A stretch of 64,000 nucleotides of DNA from Paraburkholderia agricolaris (GCF_009455635.1 NZ_QPER01000002.1:2976001-3040000); one strand, 5' to 3'; positions 36,540 through 46,487 are shown, counted from the stretch's first letter. Notes: generated by a model from the letters alone, not told the origin. Translations and numbers: made by a program.

Positions 36540-36701
36540 TCAGACTGCGGTGCCGAGCTGAGCGCCAACGACCCACGGTGTGGGTTCGTTGATTCGGTTG
36601 ATCGGGTCGGCGATGCGTGTAAGCACGAAGCGCAGATAGGCTTCAGGATTGACGCCGTTGAGTTTTGCGATGCCAATGAGGCTGGCGATTGCGGCGGCAC
36701 G
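36540..36701 (-). pseudogene. IS66-family TnpC transposase C-terminal remnant
   Basis: The minus-strand reading AAAIASLIGIAKLNGVNPEA followed by YLRFVLTRIADPINRI is the IS66 C-terminal domain (usually ending in LPWNL; here TPWVVGAQLGTAV and a stop). A stop codon directly precedes the segment, so only the last 54 codons survive. Its orientation is opposite to the TnpB remnant at 35058, so the two do not come from one simply deleted element. Confidence 0.75.
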
Positions 36702-36748
36702 TCAGAGCAGACCGAGGCCTTTTATACGGATGTCTTTCCGGCCGAGGG

Positions 36749-36776
36749 TTGGCAGCTTCCAGACTGGAGCTGCCAA
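36749..36776 (-). terminator. Hairpin after the ABC-F gene
   Basis: TTGGCAGCT and AGCTGCCAA form a perfect nine-base stem, continued inward by CCAG/CTGG with one bulge. It starts ten bases past the ABC-F stop codon on the minus strand. No T-run follows, so termination may need Rho; as an alternative it may be a small inverted repeat at the edge of the IS66 debris. Confidence 0.5.
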
Positions 36777-36785
36777 AGGGTTAGT

Positions 36786-38465
<1,680 letters not shown>

Positions 38466-38645
38466 AAGGAGCTACTTCGGAGAGGATAGGCATGATAGCC
38501 GACCGGACGTGCGGGGCTGTCTCTTTTCTGGCCGCACGAGCGAAAAGCCGCTTGCGCGTGGGGGCGCCCCAGGTAGCTCGGCCAGGTCAGCTACCAACTT
38601 GATTCAGGTGCGTCTGGAATGACGGACGTGCGGGTCAAGTCACTC

Positions 38646-39833
38646 TCACGGAGCGGGAGGGCTATAAAATTCCCCGCCAGTCAAATACGGCTTGAAAAAA
38701 TTATCGTAAATGACCTGGTGATTGAACTCATCGGGTTGCCTGCCAATCAAGAGAGCAGGCGACATCAATGGTTGAACCAGGTCTTCATCTTTGGCATAGG
38801 ACGAAGTATGAAGAACGGCCTTCCTGATTAAATTCTTATTTTTCACAGATGTAACCAATGCGGATTTGGGCATGATATTCGTGTGGGTGGGGAAAACATG
38901 ATAGAAAAAAATATCCTCCCTTAAAGTTATCTGATAGAAACCCGCCGCACCTGCCGATTCAGCGATATCAACAAATATAGCGTCCTTACGATTTCTGGTT
39001 GCAATTTCCTGTCTGATGTTGACGCGTAATGCAGCGTCTTCTGGAATCACCGGACTCCCTCCATTAATTGAAATGCTGAAATTACTCTTTATGATCAATT
39101 TCCTAAATTCGCCGGTTGCCTCATCAACATCACCCTCGGCAGTAACGATCCCCAGGTCGACATCTCCGGAGCCAAGCGTGGCATCCACGATGATGGGAAG
39201 AGTACTGTCACCCAAACATAGATCCGCCCATGCTCCGTACCATGCCTTGTCGTAGGGAAGTAGCATCGAATCATTGACTACGATTATGTAATGCGCACCA
39301 TCAGGCACGTGGCCCGCATGCTGGTGCTCTGCCAATTTTTTTAGTTTATCTCCAAGAACCGAGGTCACGGACAGCAAGCGTTCCCTGAATAGGAAATTCC
39401 TTTCTTCAATCGTCAAACCACCTCTGGCTATCAGCGCCCTGACGGCTTGATTTGGCGTTGGTGTAACAATCTCAAAACAAAAGGTTTCACCGTTTTTACT
39501 GGCAACGAAGTCCGGCCCGGCGTCCTTGCTCCGAAAATTCCCAAAACCCATGCGTCTGAGGCGGTAATAAAATAACAGTTCGGCCAGACGCTGAGAATAA
39601 ACACCTTCATCATCAGACATGATCTGCCCGTTAAATTGAGAATCCTTTAACCCAGAAAATTCCAGAAAGACATTTTCCATAGTCTTAATCATGGCATCCA
39701 TGATGCTATGCATGCGCTGAGCTGATTCAGGCGAGACATTCAAAAAGTACTCAAATCTTGTGATTAAAATTTCACGCCATTTCCGTCGAAGATATTCAAT
39801 ACAAAGATCATTGGTCTTGTTTTTCTTAATCAT
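38646..39833 (-). CDS. AT-rich gene with a PD-(D/E)XK-like core, function unknown
   Basis: 395 residues from the ATG reading MIKKNKTNDL. Base composition is clearly lower in GC than its neighbours, suggesting recent acquisition. Residues 80-125 look like a restriction-endonuclease fold: a helix with E (RLAELLFYYRL), GPDF with D, then CFEIVTP with E, where the usual lysine is V. The rest (about 230-360) has no domain I recognise. A nuclease or inactive nuclease-like defence protein is possible, not shown. The neighbours do not form a recognisable defence system. Confidence 0.55.
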   Translation of the reverse strand: MIKKNKTNDLCIEYLRRKWREILITRFEYFLNVSPESAQRMHSIMDAMIKTMENVFLEFSGLKDSQFNGQIMSDDEGVYSQRLAELLFYYRLRRMGFGNFRSKDAGPDFVASKNGETFCFEIVTPTPNQAVRALIARGGLTIEERNFLFRERLLSVTSVLGDKLKKLAEHQHAGHVPDGAHYIIVVNDSMLLPYDKAWYGAWADLCLGDSTLPIIVDATLGSGDVDLGIVTAEGDVDEATGEFRKLIIKSNFSISINGGSPVIPEDAALRVNIRQEIATRNRKDAIFVDIAESAGAAGFYQITLREDIFFYHVFPTHTNIMPKSALVTSVKNKNLIRKAVLHTSSYAKDEDLVQPLMSPALLIGRQPDEFNHQVIYDNFFKPYLTGGEFYSPPAP

Positions 39834-40264
39834 TTTACTTTTCGTGATTTTAGTAGAACGCTGCCACAACCAGTCGAGAACCGCGCCGTAGTTATTTAAT
39901 TCATGAGTTGACCATTACATGCTCGCCACGCGTACGGTCTTCTTTCACCCGCGCTGAAAGCCTCTCCTCAAGCCCAGCCTAGTTTAGTTGAGAAGCGACT
40001 TTATCCGCGAAGAAACAGTATTTATCGTAATCCGTCGCGGTTAGCCACTACTGAACCACTTCCTCTACCAACTTGTGACCGTCCGCTTCTGGCCCGAACC
40101 CGGCAGTTCGGCCACCGCGCGTCAGTACCCTACCCAACCTCGCCGCGAATTTCCTTTGTCGCCCATCAGCGGACAATTCCGGTTCAAACCCGGTCGTCCG
40201 CCGATGGGTCTTGCCTCAACTCGATGTGGTCAAAGATGCTAAGCCGATAGGCACCCTGAACACG
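39834..40264. other. Intergenic stretch with an AT-rich part and a dispersed repeat
   Basis: No convincing gene or RNA is seen. The first 200 bases continue the AT-rich composition of the preceding gene. A 31-base unit at 40080-40110 (CCGCTTCTGGCCCGAACCCG and following bases) recurs at 41219. A CGGTTCAAACCCGG segment near 40180 may be a diverged relative. Confidence 0.45.
40080..40110 (+). repeat. Dispersed intergenic repeat, copy 1
   Basis: Shares CCGCTTCTGG, GAACCCGG and AGTTCG in the same order with 41219-41249, with one length difference and about three substitutions. The two copies flank the alpha/beta hydrolase gene in direct orientation. Confidence 0.5.
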
Positions 40265-41062
40265 TCAATCGACGTCGCGCTTCAAGAAACGCTCGACGAT
40301 AGTCGCGAAGTACGGCGGACATTCCTGCATCGGATAATGGCCGCAATTTGGCATGACCTGCAACTCGGCGTTCCGATGCCACGCAAGGAATGTCTTCTTC
40401 ATTGCCTCAGCATCGAGTCCGGGATCTTTATCGCCTACGATGACCAGATACGGCGTATCGAGCCCTCGAATGTCTTCGACAAAGTTTGCGCCGACCATCA
40501 TGTCCAGGTATCGCGGCCGACAGTCCGGCGCGACCCTTTCCCGGTTTTGCCGCAGCTTGTAACTCGCCCACTCATCCGAAAGCCCCCCGGTGACGTATTT
40601 GACGAGCCGTCGGAACGACTCGTCGTCTTCGCAAGTGCTCGCGAAGAATGCAAGGGCTTCAGGGTTCAACGGGTTTCCCGCCGCGGAGATCGGGCACACG
40701 GCAACCGCGCCCTTGATGCGATGCGGCGCATCCGCAGCCATGCGTTGCGTGATCATCCCGGTCATGGAATGGCCTATTACGTGAAAACGCTCCCAACCGA
40801 GTTGATCGACGAGTGCAAAGCAGTCGGCGGCAATCTCTTCGATCGTGAAAGCGCCGGTCAACTCGATGGATCGTCCATAACCGCGCAAGTCGACGAACAC
40901 GTATGTGAATGAGCCGGGATCGAGATATGCCATCACCGCATCGTAGTTCGAGTGGTCTCCGAGCCAGTCATGCATGACCAGCACGTGATGCGAGCCGTTC
41001 CCGAGCTGCGTGTATCCCAGGCGAATATCGGATGCGGGGTAGAAGTGAATTTGCGATTTCAT
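40265..41062 (-). CDS. Alpha/beta hydrolase
   Basis: 265 residues. Oxyanion motif HDWLGDHS near residue 31, nucleophile elbow GHSMTG with S99, catalytic acid in VGDKDPG, and base in CGHYPMQECPP. The length and order fit small cytosolic esterases or C-C hydrolases. It stands alone; its transcript would pass a strong promoter and a hairpin-plus-T-run leader just upstream, which points to regulated expression. Substrate unknown. Confidence 0.88.
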   Translation of the reverse strand: MKSQIHFYPASDIRLGYTQLGNGSHHVLVMHDWLGDHSNYDAVMAYLDPGSFTYVFVDLRGYGRSIELTGAFTIEEIAADCFALVDQLGWERFHVIGHSMTGMITQRMAADAPHRIKGAVAVCPISAAGNPLNPEALAFFASTCEDDESFRRLVKYVTGGLSDEWASYKLRQNRERVAPDCRPRYLDMMVGANFVEDIRGLDTPYLVIVGDKDPGLDAEAMKKTFLAWHRNAELQVMPNCGHYPMQECPPYFATIVERFLKRDVD

Positions 41063-41089
41063 TTCAAGGCGTTCCTTTTTAGGTGTGTG

Positions 41090-41131
41090 AAAACCAAAAA
41101 GAAACGCCCTCCCGGCGAACCGGGAGGGCGT
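41090..41131 (-). terminator. Rho-independent terminator in the hydrolase leader
   Basis: Twelve-base arms ACGCCCTCCCGG (41104-41115) and CCGGGAGGGCGT (41120-41131) with a four-base loop. On the minus strand this is followed by TTTCTTTTTGGTTTT. It ends about 30 bases before the hydrolase start and begins only about 10 bases after the predicted transcription start, so the promoter would yield a short RNA unless termination is relieved. Confidence 0.8.
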
Positions 41132-41146
41132 CTTGAAACTGGTGCC

Positions 41147-41175
41147 ATCGTATCAATTGGCCCTGCGCGGGTCAA
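41147..41175 (-). promoter_or_regulatory. Sigma-70-type promoter reading into the hydrolase leader
   Basis: On the minus strand TTGACC (41170-41175) and TACGAT (41147-41152) are separated by exactly 17 bases. The predicted start is near 41140, directly before the terminator hairpin. Confidence 0.7.
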
Positions 41176-41455
41176 CAGGCGTCAGAGAGGACTTCGGTCA
41201 CTGGATAGCGGGTGTCGGACGACCGCTTCTGGACGAACCCGGAAGTTCGCCGGCAGTCCGCGCTCGACATCTAGATCCGATGGCTGCCGCCATTGTAATA
41301 GTCGCGCGAACGCTGATTCACGTCGCTTCTAAAGCTGCCAATGAACTACCAAACGACGGCCCCAAGCCTTACTGAATCGAATATCGGCAGACTCAGGCTG
41401 CGATCAGAAGGCGCACACGTCGACGCACAGCGCACGGCGACTTCACTGCCATGTA
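41176..41455. other. Intergenic stretch behind the dmeF gene, with repeat copy 2
   Basis: A direct-repeat copy at 41219-41249 (CCGCTTCTGGACGAACCCGG and on) matches 40080-40110. The rest shows no gene or structure that I can support. Together with the promoter and terminator at 41090-41175 it fills the gap between the hydrolase and dmeF genes. Confidence 0.45.
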
Positions 41456-42736
41456 TCAGCAGGTCGCCGCATGTGAAGGCTGCACCTCTACGGTGACGTG
41501 CGACAACCCCTTGAAACGCTCGAGCACTGCGTGATAGAACCGTGAATCACGCTGGGCCTCACCTGTCGCCACCGACACCACGGCGCTCATGTGACCCGGT
41601 CCCACTCGCCACACATGCAGGTCGACAACCTTATCGCCGCGGTCCTCAATAGCATGCCGTACGTTCTCCGCCATACGCCGGTCGGGGCTCATGTCGAGCA
41701 GGATTGCACCCGTGTCGCGCATCAAGCCGTACGACCAGTTGGCAATCACCAGCGCACCGATGACGCCCGCGAGCGGGTCCATCCACATCCATCCGAACGC
41801 ACGCGCCAATACAAGCCCGACGATGGCCAGCACGGAGACCGCCGCGTCAGCCATGACGTGGATGTAAGCCGAGCGGATGTTGTGATCCCGGGTCGCGGCG
41901 TCATGCGCATCGTGGCCGTGCTCGTGTTCTTCGAATTGCACCTCATGCTCGCCGTCCGGCATCCGTACAACCGCTTTGAAAGCGTGCGGCTCAGGAATCT
42001 CTTCCTTCGATTCCAGATAGCCGCCACGGTCCGCCAAGGCGAATACCTGCTGCGTTCCATCAGCGCGCATCGTCGTAACGGACACGACCGACGAGTCGAA
42101 TGATGAACCCTTTGTTGCGGGGGTGATCCGGAAAACGGGCGGCACTCCGTCTTCGAAGATAGAAACGGTGAACACGCCGGACGCAGCGAAAATCTTCTGC
42201 TCCTCATCCGCGTGAGCGTGGGCGTCGTGAGCATGACCGTGGCCATGACCATGACCATGGCTGTGCCCGTGGTCGCCGCCGCTTAGCAGCCACACGCTTG
42301 CCAGGTTGACCAGCAGGCCGACCACAGCGATGGGAATCGCTTCGCCGAAGTGAATCGGCACCGGCGACAGAAAGCGCGAGACCGCCTCGTAGCCAATCAG
42401 TACCGCTATCATCGCGAGCACGATGGCGCTCGTGAACCCTGCGAGGTCGCCGAGCTTGCCGGTGCCGAACACGAAACGGGAATCGGTGGCGTGTTTGCGC
42501 GCGTAAGTGTAGGCCAGGGCCGCAATCAGCATCGCCCCAGCGTGCGTCGACATATGCAAGCCGTCGGCGACAAGCGCAAGCGAACCGAACATGCTGCCAC
42601 CGACAATTTCGATCAACATCATCGCGCTGCACAGCGCGATCACAGCCCATGTCTTGCGCTCATTCCTTTCATGACCGGCACCCAGAAAGATGTGGTCATG
42701 TCCTGCGCCGAACGCGGCGTCTTTGAAATCACTCAT
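41456..42736 (-). CDS. dmeF: Cation diffusion facilitator, DmeF-type metal exporter
   Basis: 426 residues starting MSDFKDAAFGAGHDH. Six membrane segments with the metal-site HxxxD pairs (ADGLHMSTHAG and IHVMADAAVSV). The cytoplasmic loop is long and strikingly histidine-rich (HGHSHGHGHGHGHAHD at about 200-215), and an extra 90-residue insert carries HEHGHDAHD. DmeF proteins export cobalt, nickel or other divalent ions. It lies eight bases behind a CsoR/RcnR-type regulator gene with nickel/cobalt-type ligands, which supports the substrate guess. Readings extending to 42919 have no support. Confidence 0.9.
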   Translation of the reverse strand: MSDFKDAAFGAGHDHIFLGAGHERNERKTWAVIALCSAMMLIEIVGGSMFGSLALVADGLHMSTHAGAMLIAALAYTYARKHATDSRFVFGTGKLGDLAGFTSAIVLAMIAVLIGYEAVSRFLSPVPIHFGEAIPIAVVGLLVNLASVWLLSGGDHGHSHGHGHGHGHAHDAHAHADEEQKIFAASGVFTVSIFEDGVPPVFRITPATKGSSFDSSVVSVTTMRADGTQQVFALADRGGYLESKEEIPEPHAFKAVVRMPDGEHEVQFEEHEHGHDAHDAATRDHNIRSAYIHVMADAAVSVLAIVGLVLARAFGWMWMDPLAGVIGALVIANWSYGLMRDTGAILLDMSPDRRMAENVRHAIEDRGDKVVDLHVWRVGPGHMSAVVSVATGEAQRDSRFYHAVLERFKGLSHVTVEVQPSHAATC

Positions 42737-42744
42737 TTTCGACT

Positions 42745-43020
42745 CTATTTGAAATAGCTGTGAACGACTTCGATCAGTTGGTCGGTCGCACTGCCAGCCG
42801 GTTCTTCGTGAGTTTCTGCGTCGACAAGATGCGTGCGAATATGGTCCTCGAGCACCACGGCCAGCAGGCCATTCATCGCGCCACGGCAACTGGTGATCTG
42901 CTGCAGCACGTCGATGCACCCCCGCTCGTCCTCGAGCGCTCGCTCGATGGCTTCAACCTGCCCCTTGATGCGCCGGACGCGGTTGAGCAGCTTCTGTTTC
43001 TCACGAATGGTGTGACTCAT
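42745..43020 (-). CDS. dmeR: CsoR/RcnR-family metal-sensing repressor
   Basis: 91 residues with GGAGGC upstream. It has the all-helical fold with family motif RVRRIKGQVEAIERALEDE. The ligand fingerprint is H3, C35, H60 and H64, the set described for RcnR (nickel/cobalt) rather than the Cys-His-Cys set of copper CsoR. It should bind its operator when free of metal and release on binding. It is the first gene of a dmeR-dmeF operon. G-tract operator-like sites lie just upstream of its start. Confidence 0.9.
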   Translation of the reverse strand: MSHTIREKQKLLNRVRRIKGQVEAIERALEDERGCIDVLQQITSCRGAMNGLLAVVLEDHIRTHLVDAETHEEPAGSATDQLIEVVHSYFK

Positions 43021-43033
43021 GGATAGCCTCCGA

Positions 43034-43077
43034 TATACCGTGGGGGAGTATAAGACAGATAGGGTAGGGGGGTATAC
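43034..43077. promoter_or_regulatory. Two G-tract operator-like sites of the dmeRF promoter
   Basis: Site 1 is ATACCGTGGGGGAGTAT (43035-43051): a G5 tract between ATAC and GTAT arms. Site 2 is GTAGGGGGGTATAC (43064-43077): a G6 tract with a TATAC arm. RcnR-type repressors recognise a G-tract flanked by short inverted A/T-rich repeats. The minus-strand -10 candidate TATACT (43047-43052) lies within site 1. Confidence 0.65.
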
Positions 43078-43162
43078 GAAATTCGCTGCAACAGAAAGTA
43101 CATTGAAAGATTTCGGCGGCGGTTGATTCCGCACCGCTACAGCAGTGGCAGGAATCCTTATC

Positions 43163-43183
43163 TGACGGGCGTTGCACCCGTCA
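43163..43183 (-). terminator. Stem-loop after the orphan binding-protein gene
   Basis: TGACGGG and CCCGTCA pair perfectly around a seven-base loop, about 90 bases past the stop of the minus-strand gene ending at 43271. No T-run is present on that strand, so its role is uncertain. Confidence 0.35.
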
Positions 43184-43270
43184 TTTCAGCCGCTGAACTA
43201 TCACGACCCGAGAAAACCGGGCAAAAGCCGAACAACACACCGTGAGGCCAACGGCACCAGCGTGTGGCGG

Positions 43271-44125
43271 CTACTCGTTGTTACCTGCGACCGCCGCGCC
43301 CGCGATGTGATGCCGCGCCAGCGACGCCGCGACGAAGCCCGATGACTTCATGTCCTCGACGAACCTCGACAGATACGCGGCCGCTTCATCGCCCCTGGCC
43401 TTTGGCACGCCCATTGCCTGACGGATCACCATGAAGCGCTGATCCAGTATCCGCAATCCGCCTGCTGACGCGGCGTCTTTTTCGAGCTGTTGCTTGACGC
43501 CCGCAGCCACGTCGAGATGCTGATCCAGAAAGCCCTGCACAACGGCCGGTGAGGTTGGAATCCGGACGATTGTCGCGTGATGCAGTTCGCGTGTCAGAAA
43601 CAGATCGTAGGCGCTGCCCTTGCCGACCGCGACCGTCACGCCGGGTCGATCGACGTCCTCGTTGCGGGTGATCGGCGAGGTATCGCGCACGAGATAAAAC
43701 CCTTCTATCAGCACATACGGCTTGGTGAAAGCGATTTCCTGTCCGCGCTTCGGATCGACGGCGAAGAAACCGATATCCGCTTTGTCCTGATTGACGTTTT
43801 CAACCGAAGCACCCGCCGACTTGACCACCACCAGTTGCAGCGGCACGCCAAGCCGTTTGGCGAATTCGGTCGCGAGATCGACCGACACGCCAACCGGTTC
43901 GCCTGTCGCCGGATCAAGACTCGCCAGAACCGGATTGCCGAGATTGATCGATGCGCGCAGCGTGCCGCCCGGCGCAAACACCTTCGTCATCGATGTGTCC
44001 GGCTCCTTCGTTTGTGCGACAGCAGGCGTCGAAACGGACATGGACAGGACCGCACTCGACGTCAGTAGCGCGGCCAATGTTCTGAACACGCCGCTGTGGT
44101 GTTTTGCGATTGAAGGTCTGATCAT
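43271..44125 (-). CDS. Family 3 extracellular solute-binding protein (orphan)
   Basis: 284 residues with an export signal ending near TPAVAQT. Family blocks are GEPVGVSVDLATEFAKRLG, ADIGFFAVDPKRGQEIAFT and YVLIEGFYLVRD. These proteins bind polar amino acids or similar ligands. No permease or ATPase gene is adjacent, so it would need a transporter encoded elsewhere or serve as a sensor. It is divergent from the thioesterase-like gene. Confidence 0.85.
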   Translation of the reverse strand: MIRPSIAKHHSGVFRTLAALLTSSAVLSMSVSTPAVAQTKEPDTSMTKVFAPGGTLRASINLGNPVLASLDPATGEPVGVSVDLATEFAKRLGVPLQLVVVKSAGASVENVNQDKADIGFFAVDPKRGQEIAFTKPYVLIEGFYLVRDTSPITRNEDVDRPGVTVAVGKGSAYDLFLTRELHHATIVRIPTSPAVVQGFLDQHLDVAAGVKQQLEKDAASAGGLRILDQRFMVIRQAMGVPKARGDEAAAYLSRFVEDMKSSGFVAASLARHHIAGAAVAGNNE

Positions 44126-44352
44126 GATGGGTTGCCCTTGAATAGCGCGTCAGAGCGATATTAGCCTGGCATTTGTCGAAAGGCATGCGCAGACACCCTA
44201 TGCCTATGTCGTGATTCATTACGGCATGTCGCCTCTTTTCGAGGGAGTGTTCTACAGATTGACTCCGCGATCTTCGCCTCGGATCCTGTCTGCGCGACTA
44301 CCATTCACGTTTCCATGCCGCACGCGGCGCGTTCCTATCCTCGGGTTTTCGC

Positions 44353-44877
44353 ATGAGTCTACTAATTCGTTTGCTGCTGTTGTTATTCACCAGCCGTCGC
44401 CGGAGTCGGCTGCACGTGCTCGATACGTGTGTCACGCCTTTTCGTGTCTGGCTAAATGACCTCGATGTGTTGCTGCATATGAACAACGGCCGTTACTTCA
44501 CGATTCTGGATCTGGCTCGCGTAGATCTGATGATGCGTAGTGGCCTATGGCGGCAATTGAAGACACGTGGCTGGTATCCGGTCGTCACGCTGGAAACGAT
44601 GCGTTTTCACCGGTCGCTCGAGCTTGGCAACCGTTACAACGTCCAGACTCGCGTGATCGGTTGGGATGAAAAGCATATCTTCATCGAACAAGGGTTCGTG
44701 CGCGATGATGTGCAAGTCGCATTGTCCGTGGTGCGAGCACGCTTCCTGAAGCGAAGCGGCGGCACCGTAACGACGGCGGAGTTGCTGCAGTTGGCGGAGA
44801 TTACGCAGCCGTCGCCAGAGTTGCCTGGATGGGTTGCGGGGTGGAGTGCGGCTGAAGGAGGTATGGCGTCGACGTAG
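44353..44877 (+). CDS. Hotdog-fold thioesterase-like protein, THEM6-type
   Basis: 174 residues. An N-terminal hydrophobic stretch (LLIRLLLLLFTS) is followed by a 4HBT-type hotdog domain: FRVWLNDLDVLLHMNNGRYF contains the NxR-type active-site region, then DLARVDLMMRSGL and RFHRSLELGNRYNVQTRVIG. Related proteins hydrolyse acyl-CoA esters. Here the catalytic aspartate after HMNN is D, matching 4HBT enzymes. It stands alone. Confidence 0.8.
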   Translation: MSLLIRLLLLLFTSRRRSRLHVLDTCVTPFRVWLNDLDVLLHMNNGRYFTILDLARVDLMMRSGLWRQLKTRGWYPVVTLETMRFHRSLELGNRYNVQTRVIGWDEKHIFIEQGFVRDDVQVALSVVRARFLKRSGGTVTTAELLQLAEITQPSPELPGWVAGWSAAEGGMAST

Positions 44878-44921
44878 TCTTCGCTTCCGGCCTCGCCCAG
44901 CCCGCCCCTGACCTCGGCAGA

Positions 44922-45311
44922 TTACATGCCACCAAATGGCTTCTTCACCGTCAGCTTGTTGGTCACTGACGTCACGCCGGGAACGCCCCGAGCGATCGCC
45001 TCCACTTTGCCGATCTGAGCCGTATCCGTGACCGTGCCATTCAGTGTCACCGCGCCGTCTTTCGCGGTGACACTGATGTCTCCGGCGCCGATTTCCTTGT
45101 ACTTCCCGATGGCAGCATAAACCTTCCGGCGCAGCGCACGATCTGCTTTCCTGCCCATGGGCGCCGCTGCCCCCGATCCCGCCGCCGCGGATGCACCTTG
45201 CGCACCGGACGAGCTACTGGCTGCATCACCGGCCTGGCACCGCGTGGTCATGGACATTGAAACAAACAATGTGACGACAGCCAGCCCAAGTATCTTGATG
45301 ATTGTTTTCAT
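44922..45311 (-). CDS. BON-domain periplasmic protein
   Basis: 129 residues with an export signal ending near RCQAGD. A serine/alanine/glycine-rich linker (about 30-55) precedes a single BON domain (YAAIGKYKEIGAGDISVTAK, GAVTLNGTVTD, IARGVPGVTSVTNKLTV). BON domains bind membranes or lipids, and single-domain proteins occur in envelope stress responses. It ends 30 bases before the porin gene, which is transcribed the same way, but it likely has its own promoter. Confidence 0.82.
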   Translation of the reverse strand: MKTIIKILGLAVVTLFVSMSMTTRCQAGDAASSSSGAQGASAAAGSGAAAPMGRKADRALRRKVYAAIGKYKEIGAGDISVTAKDGAVTLNGTVTDTAQIGKVEAIARGVPGVTSVTNKLTVKKPFGGM

Positions 45312-45341
45312 GGATTGCTCCGCTTGATGAGGGTGACGGAA

Positions 45342-46487
45342 TCAGAAGTTATGGCGCAAGCCGATCATGGCCGCCGTGGTGGAGACGCCCGGCGCAACCG
45401 GTGCCCCATAGATGATCGTCTGGGTCATCGTCCCCTTGTTGTCGACGTAGCCGACTTGCGCGTACAGCTTGGTCCTTTGGGACAGGTTGTATTCGGCACC
45501 CACTGATACTTCGCTCGAATGATTCGCTGAATGGTTCCGGTCCTTCAGGTAGTAGTAGCCAGAGGTGATCTTGAAGTGCGGATTGAACTGGTAGCCGAGG
45601 CCACCCGATACCATTTCGAAGTCAGCGGTGCTGCTCTTCGCCGGATTCTTGCCGATGCCGTACGAGGCGGATACAGAAAACCCGCTGATCGCATACATCG
45701 CACCAAAATAGTAAAAACGATTATTGCTCTGGCCTGTCGCCGGCGTAGCGGGAGCCGCCGGATAGGTCAGCGGATACGGATTGGTGTCATGTCCGTTGTA
45801 GTACACAGCGGACAGGTTCAGACCGTAATTCGAGTACTTGAGCACGGCCGACTCACGCGTGCCGCCCTGAAACTGTCCCGCGACGCCACCCGGCGCGTAC
45901 TCCAGCGCAAGCGAGGCACCATAGAATTTCGGCGAACTGTAGACCAGTGCGTTGCTGTCATAGAGCGCGCCGATTGGAGCATTCGTGCTGGTGCCGGCCC
46001 AGCCCGCCGCCTGGTTGATGCCGAGCCACGCAGTCAGGATGCTGCCGAAATACTGCGCGCCGCGTACATCGGTTTCCGCCATCGCGTAGATCATCGGGAT
46101 GATCTGCCGGCCGGCGTCGAACGTGCCAAACGGCCCGGTGGCGCCGACCGTCGCATACTGGTTGAAAAGCGCGGTCGTGCCCGGCGTGTCGGAGAGCCCG
46201 AACTTGCCGTTCGTGGTGTTGAACGAGCCTTGCAATTTGAACGTAATCTTGTAGCCACCGCCGATGTCTTCGATTCCCTTCAGGCCCCAGTAGCTGGAAT
46301 AGATACCACCGTCCTTCAGTTGGTAGACATGCCCCTGGTTACGCGCGGTCGGCAGGAATGTCGCCGCCGACGTGCTTTGATACAGGAGTCCATTGTCCAC
46401 CACGCCGTAGAGCGTAACGGATGACTGGGCATGGGCTGACGCCGAAAAAACTATCAGCACTACCAAGCAGCTTGATTTCAATTTCAT
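45342..46487 (-). CDS. Outer-membrane porin, Burkholderia type
   Basis: 381 residues starting MKLKSSCLVVLIV, with a strong GGAGGAG ribosome site. Signal cleavage near AHAQSSVTLYGVVDNG, the standard start of trimeric general porins in this group. The rest is alternating beta strands, ending at IGLRHNF with a terminal phenylalanine for outer-membrane assembly. It lies about 90 bases behind the acyl-CoA ligase gene, so it may admit the substrate of the catabolic cluster upstream. Confidence 0.93.
   Translation of the reverse strand: MKLKSSCLVVLIVFSASAHAQSSVTLYGVVDNGLLYQSTSAATFLPTARNQGHVYQLKDGGIYSSYWGLKGIEDIGGGYKITFKLQGSFNTTNGKFGLSDTPGTTALFNQYATVGATGPFGTFDAGRQIIPMIYAMAETDVRGAQYFGSILTAWLGINQAAGWAGTSTNAPIGALYDSNALVYSSPKFYGASLALEYAPGGVAGQFQGGTRESAVLKYSNYGLNLSAVYYNGHDTNPYPLTYPAAPATPATGQSNNRFYYFGAMYAISGFSVSASYGIGKNPAKSSTADFEMVSGGLGYQFNPHFKITSGYYYLKDRNHSANHSSEVSVGAEYNLSQRTKLYAQVGYVDNKGTMTQTIIYGAPVAPGVSTTAAMIGLRHNF

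Noticed and set aside
36455..36700. Minus-strand open reading of 81 codons
   Set aside because: Another frame over the IS66 TnpC remnant; the transposase frame explains the sequence.
42200..42270. Simple-sequence repeat of CATGAC-like units
   Set aside because: It encodes the histidine-rich loop of the CDF exporter, so it is explained by protein composition.
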